Shown here: piece after piece, positions 42,997-52,346 of the stretch
How the letters are laid out: every line of letters starts with the position of its first letter
How positions within the stretch are numbered: the first letter of the stretch is position 1
From: an uncultured Draconibacterium sp.
GTDB taxonomy: Bacteria > Bacteroidota > Bacteroidia > Bacteroidales > Prolixibacteraceae
DNA: 64,000 bases
Assembly (NCBI RefSeq): GCF_963677565.1
Contig: NZ_OY781981.1
Span: 3,340,001 to 3,404,000 of the forward strand
Reading direction: 5' to 3'
The notes under the pieces: generated by a model
What the model was told of the DNA's origin: nothing
What the model saw: the letters and a program-made list of their open reading frames with translations, nothing else
The model's database searches: none
Translations under genes and position numbers: made by a program

Positions 42997-44133
42997 TTAT
43001 TTTCCCTTTCCCTCAAATAACATATAATTATTAAACTTACATTTTAGGGCCCCGTTAAATAAATCGATCTTTTGAGACGGTTTTAATCCAACAAGTTTTA
43101 AGCTTTCAAATGAAGAACTAAGTATCCATGCACTATTACCTGCATATTGGTGCTTTAAACGCTCTCCAATCATTGAGTAAAGACCGTTAAGATCAGTTTC
43201 TTTTAGCCGCTCCCCGTAAGGTGGGTTTGTTAAAATCGTAGCGTTATTTAAATCAAGCTCCAGATTTTTAAAGTCGGTGCATTTAAATTTTATTTTATTA
43301 AATACCAAAGCCCTACGTGCATTGGTTTGCGCATTTAATAAATTACTTCCTGAAATATCTGATGCATAGATAGTGTATCTGAAATCTCGTTTTTCAACCG
43401 GCTCGGTCACTTTTTCCCAAAGTATTGGATCAAAGTCGTTCCAGAGTTGAAAAGCAAACTCTTTTCTGAATTTTGCTGCAGGTATATTCTGGGCAATCAT
43501 GGCTGCTTCAATTGGCAAAGTACCAGATCCACACATAGGATCCATAAAATCGGAGTTCCCCATCCAGCCTGAGAGGTAAATCATGCCGGCGGCAAGTACT
43601 TCGTTTAACGGAGCTTCACCCTGTTTTACTCGATAGCCTCTTTTATGTAAGGATTCACCGGAACTGTCAATCGAAAGCGTACATGAATCCTGGAAAATAT
43701 GAACGTTGATTATTATATCGGGATTATCGGTGTCAACACTAGGGCGTTTTCCATAGTTTTCACGAAAATAGTCGGCAATAGCATCTTTAACTTTTAAAGA
43801 GGCAAACATTGAATTTCTAAAATCACGAGAGTTAACCACAACGCTGTTGATTACAAAGTTCTGATCGACATTAAAATAATTTTGCCATTTAATTTTTTTA
43901 CATCTTAAATAAAACTGATCTACATTCTTAAACTTGAAATGTTCAATCTCTTTTAAAATGCGCAATGCACTTCTTAAAAGATAATTTGACCTATAAATCA
44001 ATTCAAGATCGCCTTCGTAGAAAACGGCTCGTTTTGCACGTCGTACATTTTTCCCGCCGATGCGTTTAACTTCTTTTGCTAAAACATCTTCCAGTCCGGA
44101 AAAGGTTTTTGCGATTAGATTATATTCTTTCAA
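42997..44133 (-). CDS. THUMP-domain class I SAM-dependent RNA methyltransferase (RlmL-type)
   Basis: A 378-residue enzyme that probably methylates 23S rRNA (RlmL N-half, m2G). The THUMP region is N-terminal (FSGLEDVLAKEVKRIGGKNV; HKRGYRVKQGEAPLNEVLAA). The SAM pocket has DPMCGSGTLPIEAAMIAQN, and the catalytic motif is ATILTNPPYGERL. It lacks the RlmK half of the E. coli fusion. It is the second gene after the serine acetyltransferase on this strand, 17 bases downstream. Confidence 0.85.
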   Translation of the reverse strand: MKEYNLIAKTFSGLEDVLAKEVKRIGGKNVRRAKRAVFYEGDLELIYRSNYLLRSALRILKEIEHFKFKNVDQFYLRCKKIKWQNYFNVDQNFVINSVVVNSRDFRNSMFASLKVKDAIADYFRENYGKRPSVDTDNPDIIINVHIFQDSCTLSIDSSGESLHKRGYRVKQGEAPLNEVLAAGMIYLSGWMGNSDFMDPMCGSGTLPIEAAMIAQNIPAAKFRKEFAFQLWNDFDPILWEKVTEPVEKRDFRYTIYASDISGSNLLNAQTNARRALVFNKIKFKCTDFKNLELDLNNATILTNPPYGERLKETDLNGLYSMIGERLKHQYAGNSAWILSSSFESLKLVGLKPSQKIDLFNGALKCKFNNYMLFEGKGK

Positions 44134-44150
44134 TTGCTTTTTATTTAGCT

Positions 44151-45077
44151 TTAAATTCCTGCTCCATCCATAAATGGAATGTCTTTCGGACGTTTTTGTA
44201 CCACTCGTGAGTTTGCAGGAAGATCATTGGTAACCCAAACATTTCCTCCAATTACGGAGTTTGCTCCAATTGTTATTCGGCCCAGTATTGTTGCACCTGC
44301 ATAAATCACAACATTGTCTTCCAGAATAGGGTGACGAGGTATTCCTTTTATCGGATTTCCGTCATCATCAAGTGGGAAACTTTTGGCTCCTAAAGTAACT
44401 CCCTGGTATATTTTCACATGATCTCCTATGATACACGTAGATCCAATTACAACACCTGTTCCGTGATCTATAGTAAAACTTTCGCCTATTCGAGCGCGGG
44501 GATGTATATCAATTCCTGTTTCACTATGTGCCATTTCCGTAATAAAACGGGGAATTAGTGGAACGTCAAGTTCTAACAGTTTATGTGCCACACGATAGTT
44601 TGTAATGGCCCTGATACCCGGGTAGCTAAAAATAACTTCACCAAAATTCTTCGCAGCCGGATCGTTTAAGAAGGTTGCCTCCACATCAGTAACAAGCCTT
44701 TTTCTTATTTCCGGAAGAAACTCGATAAAAGCAACAGCTTTCTCTTGAGCTACACTTTTATGTTTTTCAACTCTTTGTTCAGATTCGTCATTACATTCAA
44801 AGCATAATCCGGCAAGGATCTCTCCTGTTAGAAGCTCAAGAAGCTCATCAACATAAACACCCATATAATGAGGTGTAATGGAACTTTTAAGTGTTGTACT
44901 GCCAAAGTATCCCGGGAAAAGAATTTCACGAACCAAATTAATGATGTGCTTCAACTTTTTGTTTGAAGGCAATGGTTCTCCCATCATATGTTTATGACAA
45001 ACTAACTTATAAGATTCAGGGTTGCTAAGTTTGGTAATGGTATCGAAAATTTTCTGGTCTACTTTGTTATTTGTCAT
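44151..45077 (-). CDS. Serine O-acetyltransferase (EpsC/CysE-like)
   Basis: First step of cysteine synthesis: serine plus acetyl-CoA to O-acetylserine. The C-terminal left-handed beta helix carries IDHGTGVVIGSTCIIGDHVK and YQGVTLGAKSFP, then RHPILEDNVVIYAGATILG. The long N-terminal helical domain (about 170 residues) is typical of the EpsC group. I chose the ATG at 45077: the earlier in-frame TTG at 45098 overlaps the -7 element (TAGTTTTG) just upstream. Confidence 0.88.
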   Translation of the reverse strand: MTNNKVDQKIFDTITKLSNPESYKLVCHKHMMGEPLPSNKKLKHIINLVREILFPGYFGSTTLKSSITPHYMGVYVDELLELLTGEILAGLCFECNDESEQRVEKHKSVAQEKAVAFIEFLPEIRKRLVTDVEATFLNDPAAKNFGEVIFSYPGIRAITNYRVAHKLLELDVPLIPRFITEMAHSETGIDIHPRARIGESFTIDHGTGVVIGSTCIIGDHVKIYQGVTLGAKSFPLDDDGNPIKGIPRHPILEDNVVIYAGATILGRITIGANSVIGGNVWVTNDLPANSRVVQKRPKDIPFMDGAGI

Positions 45078-45095
45078 ATCAGCGATATTATAATG

Positions 45096-45103
45096 CAAAA
45101 CTA
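45096..45103 (-). promoter_or_regulatory. -7 element TAGTTTTG of the serine acetyltransferase operon
   Basis: A TAnnTTTG match on the minus strand, about 18 bases before the ATG at 45077. It rules out the upstream TTG as a start. No clear -33 TTG at the normal spacing. Confidence 0.5.
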
Positions 45104-45260
45104 ATTACATTCGGTTAAGAATTGTTACTTATAACATATAAAACAAGACTCTTGTTGAAGTATTTTAATCTTAATTTGAGATGACTTGAATTGTTGCTAG
45201 CTGCCGTTCTTCATAATCGCCTTTTATGATGTGAAAGTTGAATCGAAATTATTTTGGTTT

Positions 45261-45857
45261 TTAGTCAATTCTTTTGAGGTCTTTTCTCCACTCAATATAG
45301 CCCAATAAAGCCATAATTGTATAAACTATAAATAAAATTACAGTAGCCCACAAACCTTTGTAAACGTATAAGCCCGCCGAGAATGCATCCACGAATATCC
45401 AAATTAGCCAATGTTCCAGGTATTTTCTGGCAAGCATCCAAGTGGCTATAATACTGAGTGCTGTTGTCATTGAATCCATATGCGGAACATCAGAATTGGT
45501 GTAATGATTTAAAATAAAAAGAAGCAGTGCGTAGAGTGCTATTGAAACCACAGCTAACTTCAGCCACAATATTTTTCGTGTCCTTTTTACAGCAACTTTT
45601 TTTTCATTTTTCTTTTTCCCAGTTAACCAAAAATACCAACCATAAATACTGATTACCACGTAATAGATCTGAAGCCCCATGTCGGCATATAACCTGGCAT
45701 TGAAAAATACAACAACATAAATTGCCGAGGTTAACAAGCCCGTTGGCCAGGTTAAGATGTGTTGTTTGATGGAAAAAATAATGTAGGCTAAACCAAGAAT
45801 GGCTCCCAGTATTTCAATGTAATTACTTAAGAGCCATTCCAAAACTATATCAGTCAT
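45261..45857 (-). CDS. pnuC: PnuC-family nicotinamide riboside / vitamin transporter
   Basis: A 198-residue membrane protein with about seven helices. Family marks are LEILGAILGLAYIIFSIKQH-type helices, then TWPTGLLTSAIYVVVFFNAR, YGWYFWLTG and the C-terminal IFVDAFSAGLYVYKGLW. PnuC takes up nicotinamide riboside; close relatives (PnuT) take up thiamine. It lies five bases after the processing-protease gene, probably one operon. There is no TPP-type leader at the gene itself. Confidence 0.85.
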   Translation of the reverse strand: MTDIVLEWLLSNYIEILGAILGLAYIIFSIKQHILTWPTGLLTSAIYVVVFFNARLYADMGLQIYYVVISIYGWYFWLTGKKKNEKKVAVKRTRKILWLKLAVVSIALYALLLFILNHYTNSDVPHMDSMTTALSIIATWMLARKYLEHWLIWIFVDAFSAGLYVYKGLWATVILFIVYTIMALLGYIEWRKDLKRID

Positions 45858-45862
45858 AAAAT

Positions 45863-47488
45863 TTAATCAGTTGTAACCAATAGATTATCGTATTCTTCCT
45901 GATTTTCAATAACATCTAGTGCTTTTAATATCGCATCATCTTCTTCGTATAAAATTTTATACATGTCATTTCTGGAGAATACATCACGTGCTACCAGTGC
46001 TTTCAGTTCTCTTTTTAAATCATCTTCAAGGAAAGCCAGACTTTCTTCGTCCTTTTCAATGCCTTCTTCGATTCCTTTTGCAACTACTTCGTCTATATTT
46101 TCATCGGTTATCTCAAACTTTTTATTAAAGTCATCAAAAGAGGAGTACGTTTCTTCTAACTCGCTTCTGTGAGAATCAACATAGTCTAACACAAAATTAT
46201 AAGTAACCTGGTTTCTTCGCAGTTTATTCACATATGCATAATGCGATGAAGTATCAAGTGGAATGAAAATATCAGGCATTACACCACCTCCACCGTATAC
46301 TGATCTTCCGTTAACCAGTGTTTTATGTTCCAATTCAGTGTCAAATTGAATGCTGTCGGCATTATACATTTCTCCATGAGAAAGACGATTTGCATAATCT
46401 TTTCTGTATTCGCTAACACCATCTTCGTAGGGTTTTTGAATACATCTTCCACTTGGAGTATAATAGTGAGCTGTTGTTAATCGAACCATCGATCCATCAT
46501 TAAGAAAGAAAGGTTTTTGCACCAAGCCTTTTCCAAATGAGCGACGGCCAATTATTACACCGCGATCCCAATCCTGAACTGCACCAGATACAATTTCACT
46601 TGCCGAAGCAGAACCCTCATTAACCAGTACCACTAATTTCCCGTCCTCCAACGTTCCTTTTGAAGAGGCTTTGTATTCCCGCTTAGGATCATTCGTGCCA
46701 TCGGTATAAACAATTAGTTGCTGATTGTTTAAAAATTGGTCGGCAAGTTCGATTGCAGATTTCAAATAACCACCACCATTGTTGCGAAGATCAAGAACAA
46801 GGTTCTGCACTCCTTCTCGCTTTAAATCGTTCATCGCCGATAAAAATTCTTCCGTTGTGGTTGCTGCGAATTTATTTAATTTGATGTAACCGGTAGATTC
46901 ATCAAGCATATAAGATGCATCGAGGCTAAAAATTGGAATTTTGTCTCTGATTATGGTAAAATCAAGCGGATTGCTTTCTCCTTTTCTTGCAATTGTAAGA
47001 TCAACTTTGGAGCCTTTTTCTCCTCTCAACAAATCAAAAACATCTGAATTTTTCAGGCCAATTCCGGCAATATCTTTTCCGTCAACTTCAACAATCCGAT
47101 CACCTGCACGTAAACCGACTTTCTCCGATGGACCGCCTGAAATGGTAGTTGTTACCATCAAGGTGTCTTTGTATATATTGAAAGAGATTCCAATGCCTTC
47201 AAAATTACCTTTTAATGGTTCATTCATCTTATCTACTTCTTCTTTCGAGATGTAAGTTGAATGGGGATCAAGCTCCCCTAAAAGATGAACAATGGCTTTT
47301 TCAGTCAAATCGTCAACATTGGCAGAGTCAACATAATAGCCATCAACTAAACGTAATAAACGGGCAAATTTAACCTGGTTTTCCTGTACTTCGTTTTGCG
47401 CCTTGAGTGTAGTCGGCAATACGATGAAAAGAGCAAGAATTAAATTTATTCCAATTGTCTTAATATGCTTTAATTTTGTCATGGTCAT
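45863..47488 (-). CDS. S41-family C-terminal processing peptidase with PDZ domain
   Basis: Periplasmic serine protease of the CtpA/Tsp type, 541 residues. A signal peptide ends LPTTLKAQ. The PDZ domain (GGPSEKVGLRAGDRIVEVDG) precedes the S41 domain. That domain has LRNNGGGYLKSAIELADQFL, the nucleophile in NEGSASASEIVSGA and the catalytic Lys in GRRSFGKGLVQKP. It trims or degrades proteins by their C-terminus. It is followed immediately by pnuC and preceded by guaA, in the same direction. Confidence 0.9.
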   Translation of the reverse strand: MTMTKLKHIKTIGINLILALFIVLPTTLKAQNEVQENQVKFARLLRLVDGYYVDSANVDDLTEKAIVHLLGELDPHSTYISKEEVDKMNEPLKGNFEGIGISFNIYKDTLMVTTTISGGPSEKVGLRAGDRIVEVDGKDIAGIGLKNSDVFDLLRGEKGSKVDLTIARKGESNPLDFTIIRDKIPIFSLDASYMLDESTGYIKLNKFAATTTEEFLSAMNDLKREGVQNLVLDLRNNGGGYLKSAIELADQFLNNQQLIVYTDGTNDPKREYKASSKGTLEDGKLVVLVNEGSASASEIVSGAVQDWDRGVIIGRRSFGKGLVQKPFFLNDGSMVRLTTAHYYTPSGRCIQKPYEDGVSEYRKDYANRLSHGEMYNADSIQFDTELEHKTLVNGRSVYGGGGVMPDIFIPLDTSSHYAYVNKLRRNQVTYNFVLDYVDSHRSELEETYSSFDDFNKKFEITDENIDEVVAKGIEEGIEKDEESLAFLEDDLKRELKALVARDVFSRNDMYKILYEEDDAILKALDVIENQEEYDNLLVTTD

Positions 47489-47566
47489 AATTTTAAGCTT
47501 CTACATTATAACGAGAGATTTTAGCAATAAGTCTGCCAAAAAATTGATCGTTACAATTTGCAACAA

Positions 47567-49096
47567 CTATTCCCACTCAATTGTTGCAGGTGGTTTCGAG
47601 GAAATATCATAAACAACGCGGTTTATGCCACGCACTTTATTAATTATCTCATTCGACATTTTTGCCATAAAATCATATGGTAAATGTACCCAGTCAGCTG
47701 TCATTCCATCAGTTGAAGTTACAGCGCGTAAAGCAACGGTGTTTTCATAGGTACGTTCGTCGCCCATTACACCTACCGATTGAACAGGAAGTAACATTAC
47801 TCCGGCTTGCCAAACTTCGTCGTAAAGTCCCCAGTTTTTCAATCCATTAATAAAAATGGCATCAGCTTCCTGCAGGATACGCACTTTTTCCTCTGTTACG
47901 TCTCCAAGAATACGAATTCCTAATCCCGGTCCGGGAAAAGGATGACGCCCCAAAAGTTCTTTTTTAATATTCATTGCTCCACCAACTCGGCGAACTTCAT
48001 CTTTAAATAATAGCTTTAAAGGCTCAACAACCTTAAGTTTCATTTTTTCAGGAAGGCCACCAACATTATGGTGCGATTTAATGGTAGCTGAAGGACCGTT
48101 CACCGAAACTGATTCAATTACATCAGGATAAATGGTACCTTGTGCAAGCCATTTTACATCTTGTATTTTGTGCGCTTCTTCATCAAAAACTTCGATAAAG
48201 TTACGGCCAATAATCTTTCTTTTTTGTTCCGGATCAGTTACTCCGGCCAAATCATCCCAGAATTTTTTACGGGCATCAACACCAATTACATTCAGCCCCA
48301 TATCTTCGTAAGAATGTAATACATCTTCAAATTCATTTTTACGAAGCAGACCATTGTCAACAAAAATGCAGGTTAGATTTTTACCAATGGCTTTATGCAA
48401 TAAAACTCCGGCAACTGATGAGTCTACACCTCCTGAAAGTCCCAGAACTACTTTGTCGTTGCCCAATTGATCTTTTAATTCTTGTACCGTTGTCTCAACA
48501 AACGAGTCGGGTGTCCAGTCTTGTTTACAGCCACAAATGGTGGTTACAAAGTTTTGTAACAGTTGTTTCCCCTCGGTTGTATGATATACTTCGGGGTGAA
48601 ACTGAATTGCCCATGTTTTTTCATCATCAACTTTATAAGCTGCGTAATTAACATCCTCGGTTGATGCAATAACTTTGTAGTTTTTTGGAAGTTTAACGAT
48701 GGTATCGCCATGCGACATCCAAACCTGAGAATGCAGGCTTATATTTTGAAACAGTACACTGTCATGATCGATGAATCCGAGGTTAGCACGGCCATACTCG
48801 CGAGTATTTGATGGAGCAACTTCTCCACCATAAAAATGAGCCATGTATTGGGCTCCGTAACAAACGCCAAGAACCGGCATTTTACCTTTGATTTTTGAAA
48901 GGTCGGGACGAGGTGCATCTTCATCGCGAACAGAGTAGGGACTACCCGATAGAATCACGCCTTTTACACTTTCATCAATTTCCGGAAAGTGGTTAAATGG
49001 ATGAATCTCACAATAAACATTTAGTTCGCGAACCTTACGTCCAATCAATTGTGTGTATTGAGAACCAAAATCAAGGATTAAAATCTTTTCCTGCAT
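47567..49096 (-). CDS. guaA: GMP synthase (glutamine-hydrolysing)
   Basis: Converts XMP to GMP. The N-terminal class I glutamine amidotransferase has VLGVCYGAQYMAHFYGG (catalytic Cys) and WAIQFHPEVYHTTEG. The ATP-pyrophosphatase domain has the PP-loop VLGLSGGVDSSVAGVLL, and the C-terminal dimerisation domain ends NRVVYDISSKPPATIEWE. The 509-residue length is standard. A TAnnTTTG promoter lies 29 bases upstream of the ATG. Confidence 0.96.
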   Translation of the reverse strand: MQEKILILDFGSQYTQLIGRKVRELNVYCEIHPFNHFPEIDESVKGVILSGSPYSVRDEDAPRPDLSKIKGKMPVLGVCYGAQYMAHFYGGEVAPSNTREYGRANLGFIDHDSVLFQNISLHSQVWMSHGDTIVKLPKNYKVIASTEDVNYAAYKVDDEKTWAIQFHPEVYHTTEGKQLLQNFVTTICGCKQDWTPDSFVETTVQELKDQLGNDKVVLGLSGGVDSSVAGVLLHKAIGKNLTCIFVDNGLLRKNEFEDVLHSYEDMGLNVIGVDARKKFWDDLAGVTDPEQKRKIIGRNFIEVFDEEAHKIQDVKWLAQGTIYPDVIESVSVNGPSATIKSHHNVGGLPEKMKLKVVEPLKLLFKDEVRRVGGAMNIKKELLGRHPFPGPGLGIRILGDVTEEKVRILQEADAIFINGLKNWGLYDEVWQAGVMLLPVQSVGVMGDERTYENTVALRAVTSTDGMTADWVHLPYDFMAKMSNEIINKVRGINRVVYDISSKPPATIEWE

Positions 49097-49124
49097 GAAT
49101 AACGACTTTTGTTAATGAAATGAC

Positions 49125-49158
49125 AAAAGTACGAATATCACTTCAAAATCTTTTCAAA
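49125..49158 (-). promoter_or_regulatory. Promoter of guaA (TTTG-N22-TACTTTTG)
   Basis: On the minus strand TTTG (49158-49155) and TACTTTTG (49132-49125) fit the Bacteroidota consensus. The leader would be about 25 bases. No purine riboswitch structure is visible. Confidence 0.55.
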
Positions 49159-49311
49159 TGTGAATGAAATTAAGGCTGGTGTTAATAAGAGGTCATGTTA
49201 TGGAGGTCTTTGTCTGAAAATATGTAAAATTAATTCGGAAACTGCACGTTAACATTTAAGTGTTGGCATAGAATTGCTAAATTTGAGCGAATTTTTTAAA
49301 TCCAGATTTTG

Positions 49312-51735
49312 ATGAGAAGTCTTTTGTTGTTTTGCGTTACATTATTATTGTTATTGCCCAATGAACAGGTTTTTGCCCAAAACTTATCTGAAAATGAGAT
49401 TGTTGTCATACAAGGCGAAAAATTTGTAATGCATCATGTACGTACTGGCGAAACAATTTATTCGTTAACAAAAAAGTACGGCATTACTCAGGCAGTTCTT
49501 GAGCAGAATAATCCTGGAATTGATAAAGGACTAACAATTGGGCAGGTATTAAAAATCCCTTATGCTGAAGGAGTTAATTTTAAAAATGCTCCAACCTCAC
49601 AAAAAGGGGATCCGTCGGGTTTTGTAAAGTACAAAATCGAGTCGAGAAATGAAACGGCTTATTCCATTGCTAAAAAATATGGAATTACAGTTGAAGAACT
49701 ATATGCTTACAACCCAACAGTAAAGAAATTTAAGAAGCGGACAAAGTTGAATATTCCATATTGGGAAGAAGCTGAAGTTGAGAGTACTGAGATAGAAGAA
49801 ACGACAAAAAAAACAGAATCTGATGTTATAACACACAACGTTGTCTCGGGAGAAACTTTGTATTCGCTTGCCAAAAAGTATGGAACAACGGAACAGGAGA
49901 TTATTGCATTGAACCCCGGAGCAGAACAGTTAAAAACAGGAATGTCGTTAAAAATAAGAACGGCAGTAAAAGAAGTTAGCAATAATAAACCTCAACCCAT
50001 TGAAAATTTAAGTAACCGTAATTACATTGAACACATTATTGAATCGGGAGAAACCATGTGGGGAACAACCCGCAAATACAATATTTCTGCTGAAGAATTA
50101 AAAGCGCTTAACCCAATTTTAAATACAGGATTTCCGGCAGGCGCTGTAATTAAAATTCCGGTTGCCGATACAAAAAAGCCAATGGCAAAGCCGGTAAATG
50201 CTGAAGCTTTCGAGCAGCACCTGGTAGTAAAAGGAGAGACTTTATATGGCTTATCTCGTAGGTACAATGTTTCAATACCTGATATTAAAAAGTATAACCC
50301 GATACTCGACAGAAGGAACCTTGTTTACGGCGAAACCATTTTAATCCCGAAAAAGCCGGAAGAAGTTTTAACTAAGCCCGAAAGTGATAATGTTGAAATT
50401 GCAGATGTTGATTCAGTAAAATTATTAGAAGACCTATATGCTGTGGAGTTGCCGGTTGAAATTCCGTCTTCGTGTCAGCCCGATTTTTCTAATTCATATT
50501 CTGGCAAAGAATACAACGTGGCATTGTTTTTACCTTTCTTTTACGAAGCAAACGATACACTTAACCGCGAAGATCTGGTTATTGATTCAACTGCACTTTT
50601 TACCACGGAAGAAGCAGAAGTTGCTTTAGATACAACTATCGAGCTAGAAGAACGGAAAGAACTGTTTAAGCAATTTTATGGTGGCAGCGAAAATTTTGTA
50701 CAGTTCTACGAAGGTGTGCTTTTGGCCATTGATTCGTTGCAAAACGAAGGTTTCACAATAAACTTAAATGTTTTTGATACGCAACGTAACCGTGATTCAA
50801 TTCGCCAGTATTTCCAGTCTGACCATTTTTTTCAAACCGATTTGATTATTGGTCCAATATTTCCCAACGTGCAACAGGAAATTGCCGCTTATGCTGCAAA
50901 AAACCGTATCCCAATCGTTTCTCCACTTGCGTCTCAATCCAACTTAACGCAATCCAACCAACGCTTTTTCCAGGTAAATCCTTCGCGTGAATACCTGATG
51001 AGGCAAACGGCAGACATGGTCGCTGAAGAACATTACAACAGCAACTTTATAATTGTTAAAACTTCTGACTACGAAGGAACGGCGGAAGGCGAACTGGTTC
51101 ATCTACTTCGCGAGAAGTTTTTCAATTTAGGATTGCTAAGCAGTAACGAAGGCGTTAATTTTACCATCTACGATTTTCAAAATGAAGGTGCATTTGGATT
51201 AAGACGCATTATGTCGAAAAATAAAGAAAATGTGGTTTTCATTCCTTCTTCAAACGAAGGTGAATTAAGCGTGGCCATCTCCAACGTAAATAACTTGTCC
51301 GATGAATATTCGATAACACTTATCGGAACCAGTCGTTATCCGAACTATTCGAGTATCCAGATTGAACAGTTTCATAATCTGAAGTTGAAATACATTGCTC
51401 CTTATTATACGGATTATACTGATAGTAAGACCTTACATTTTGTAGAAAAATATAAAGATAATTTTGGTACGGAACCTGATAACTTTGGATTTCAAGGCTA
51501 CGATGTAACGATGTATTTTTTAACCGCATTAATTACTTACGGTAACGATTTTTCTGATTGTTTGCCTTACCTGCATACTTTTCAAATGCAGGGTAATTAC
51601 CATTTCGAAAAGCTTTCGCAGTTTGGAGGCTACATGAATGAAGGTGTTTCGGTAATATCTTACACACGAAACTTCGAGGTTAAACGAAAACGTGTAAAGG
51701 GGCAACCCCGATTAATTACGGCTGTAAACAATTAA
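49312..51735 (+). CDS. Multi-LysM protein with periplasmic-binding-protein-like domain
   Basis: An exported protein of 807 residues (signal peptide ending QVFAQ). About five LysM repeats cover residues 30-350; examples are HHVRTGETIYSLTKKYGITQ and HNVVSGETLYSLAKKYGTTE. LysM binds peptidoglycan. The C-terminal half resembles a type 1 periplasmic binding protein (YNVALFLPFFYEANDTLN; DLIIGPIFPNVQQEIAAYAA; IPIVSPLASQSNLTQSNQRF). It could sense or organise the cell wall. The chosen ATG at 49312 gives the signal peptide; a TTG three bases earlier is unlikely. Confidence 0.82.
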   Translation: MRSLLLFCVTLLLLLPNEQVFAQNLSENEIVVIQGEKFVMHHVRTGETIYSLTKKYGITQAVLEQNNPGIDKGLTIGQVLKIPYAEGVNFKNAPTSQKGDPSGFVKYKIESRNETAYSIAKKYGITVEELYAYNPTVKKFKKRTKLNIPYWEEAEVESTEIEETTKKTESDVITHNVVSGETLYSLAKKYGTTEQEIIALNPGAEQLKTGMSLKIRTAVKEVSNNKPQPIENLSNRNYIEHIIESGETMWGTTRKYNISAEELKALNPILNTGFPAGAVIKIPVADTKKPMAKPVNAEAFEQHLVVKGETLYGLSRRYNVSIPDIKKYNPILDRRNLVYGETILIPKKPEEVLTKPESDNVEIADVDSVKLLEDLYAVELPVEIPSSCQPDFSNSYSGKEYNVALFLPFFYEANDTLNREDLVIDSTALFTTEEAEVALDTTIELEERKELFKQFYGGSENFVQFYEGVLLAIDSLQNEGFTINLNVFDTQRNRDSIRQYFQSDHFFQTDLIIGPIFPNVQQEIAAYAAKNRIPIVSPLASQSNLTQSNQRFFQVNPSREYLMRQTADMVAEEHYNSNFIIVKTSDYEGTAEGELVHLLREKFFNLGLLSSNEGVNFTIYDFQNEGAFGLRRIMSKNKENVVFIPSSNEGELSVAISNVNNLSDEYSITLIGTSRYPNYSSIQIEQFHNLKLKYIAPYYTDYTDSKTLHFVEKYKDNFGTEPDNFGFQGYDVTMYFLTALITYGNDFSDCLPYLHTFQMQGNYHFEKLSQFGGYMNEGVSVISYTRNFEVKRKRVKGQPRLITAVNN

Positions 51736-51810
51736 TGCGATAGTAATATTTCTCATAAACTACCGGTGAAAATTATTTTATTTTAACCGCAATCATTTAA
51801 CACGACTAAA

Positions 51811-52344
51811 ATGGAAAATTTAGCTATTGGAACACGGGTTGAGCATCCGCGTTACGGAGAGGGAATAATTAGTAAAGACAATCTTACTGCCTACGAAATA
51901 TTTTTTGAACGTGGTGGTAAAATGGAAATTACAAAACGGAACACTGACCTGACAGTTTTAGAAGCGAATGAAACCGGTGCAAAACCAGGACTTTCGATTA
52001 GTGAAATTGAAAAGGTTTTGAGTTATGTGCTCGACAAACATGCAGCACTGAATGAAGTCGTTCCCTTAGGAGAAAAATGGGAAGGTGGAACAATGCTGTT
52101 ACAACCTGCTAATCCGGAGCTTAAGCCAAAAGAAATTCCTGTTGAAACATTTTTCCATAAAATTGTAATGTTGCGCGACCGGTTGCGTGTTTTAGAACAA
52201 AACATAAACAGTAGTAAATCGCTTACGGATGAAGAAAAAGTCAACATTCAACAATATATAACGCGTGCTTATGGTTCGCTAACTACTTTTAATGTACTGT
52301 TTGCCGAAAAGGAGCATTATTTTGTTGGAGCAAAAAGTAAATAA
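51811..52344 (+). CDS. Bacteroidota-specific cytoplasmic protein with Tudor-like N-terminus (177 aa)
   Basis: The first 50 residues read LAIGTRVEHPRYGEGIISKD followed by AYEIFFERGGKMEITKRN. This resembles the small Tudor/DUF3553 or CarD-like barrel found at the ends of UvrD and PcrA helicases. The rest is helical (IPVETFFHKIVMLRDRLRVL). No enzyme motif or export signal is seen. It may contact RNA polymerase or nucleic acid. It is two bases from the next gene, a secreted hydrolase, but functional linkage is unclear. Confidence 0.6.
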   Translation: MENLAIGTRVEHPRYGEGIISKDNLTAYEIFFERGGKMEITKRNTDLTVLEANETGAKPGLSISEIEKVLSYVLDKHAALNEVVPLGEKWEGGTMLLQPANPELKPKEIPVETFFHKIVMLRDRLRVLEQNINSSKSLTDEEKVNIQQYITRAYGSLTTFNVLFAEKEHYFVGAKSK

Positions 52345-52346
52345 TC

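Noticed and set aside
45858..45862. TPP riboswitch for pnuC
   Set aside because: The gene follows the protease gene after five bases, so there is no room for a riboswitch there.
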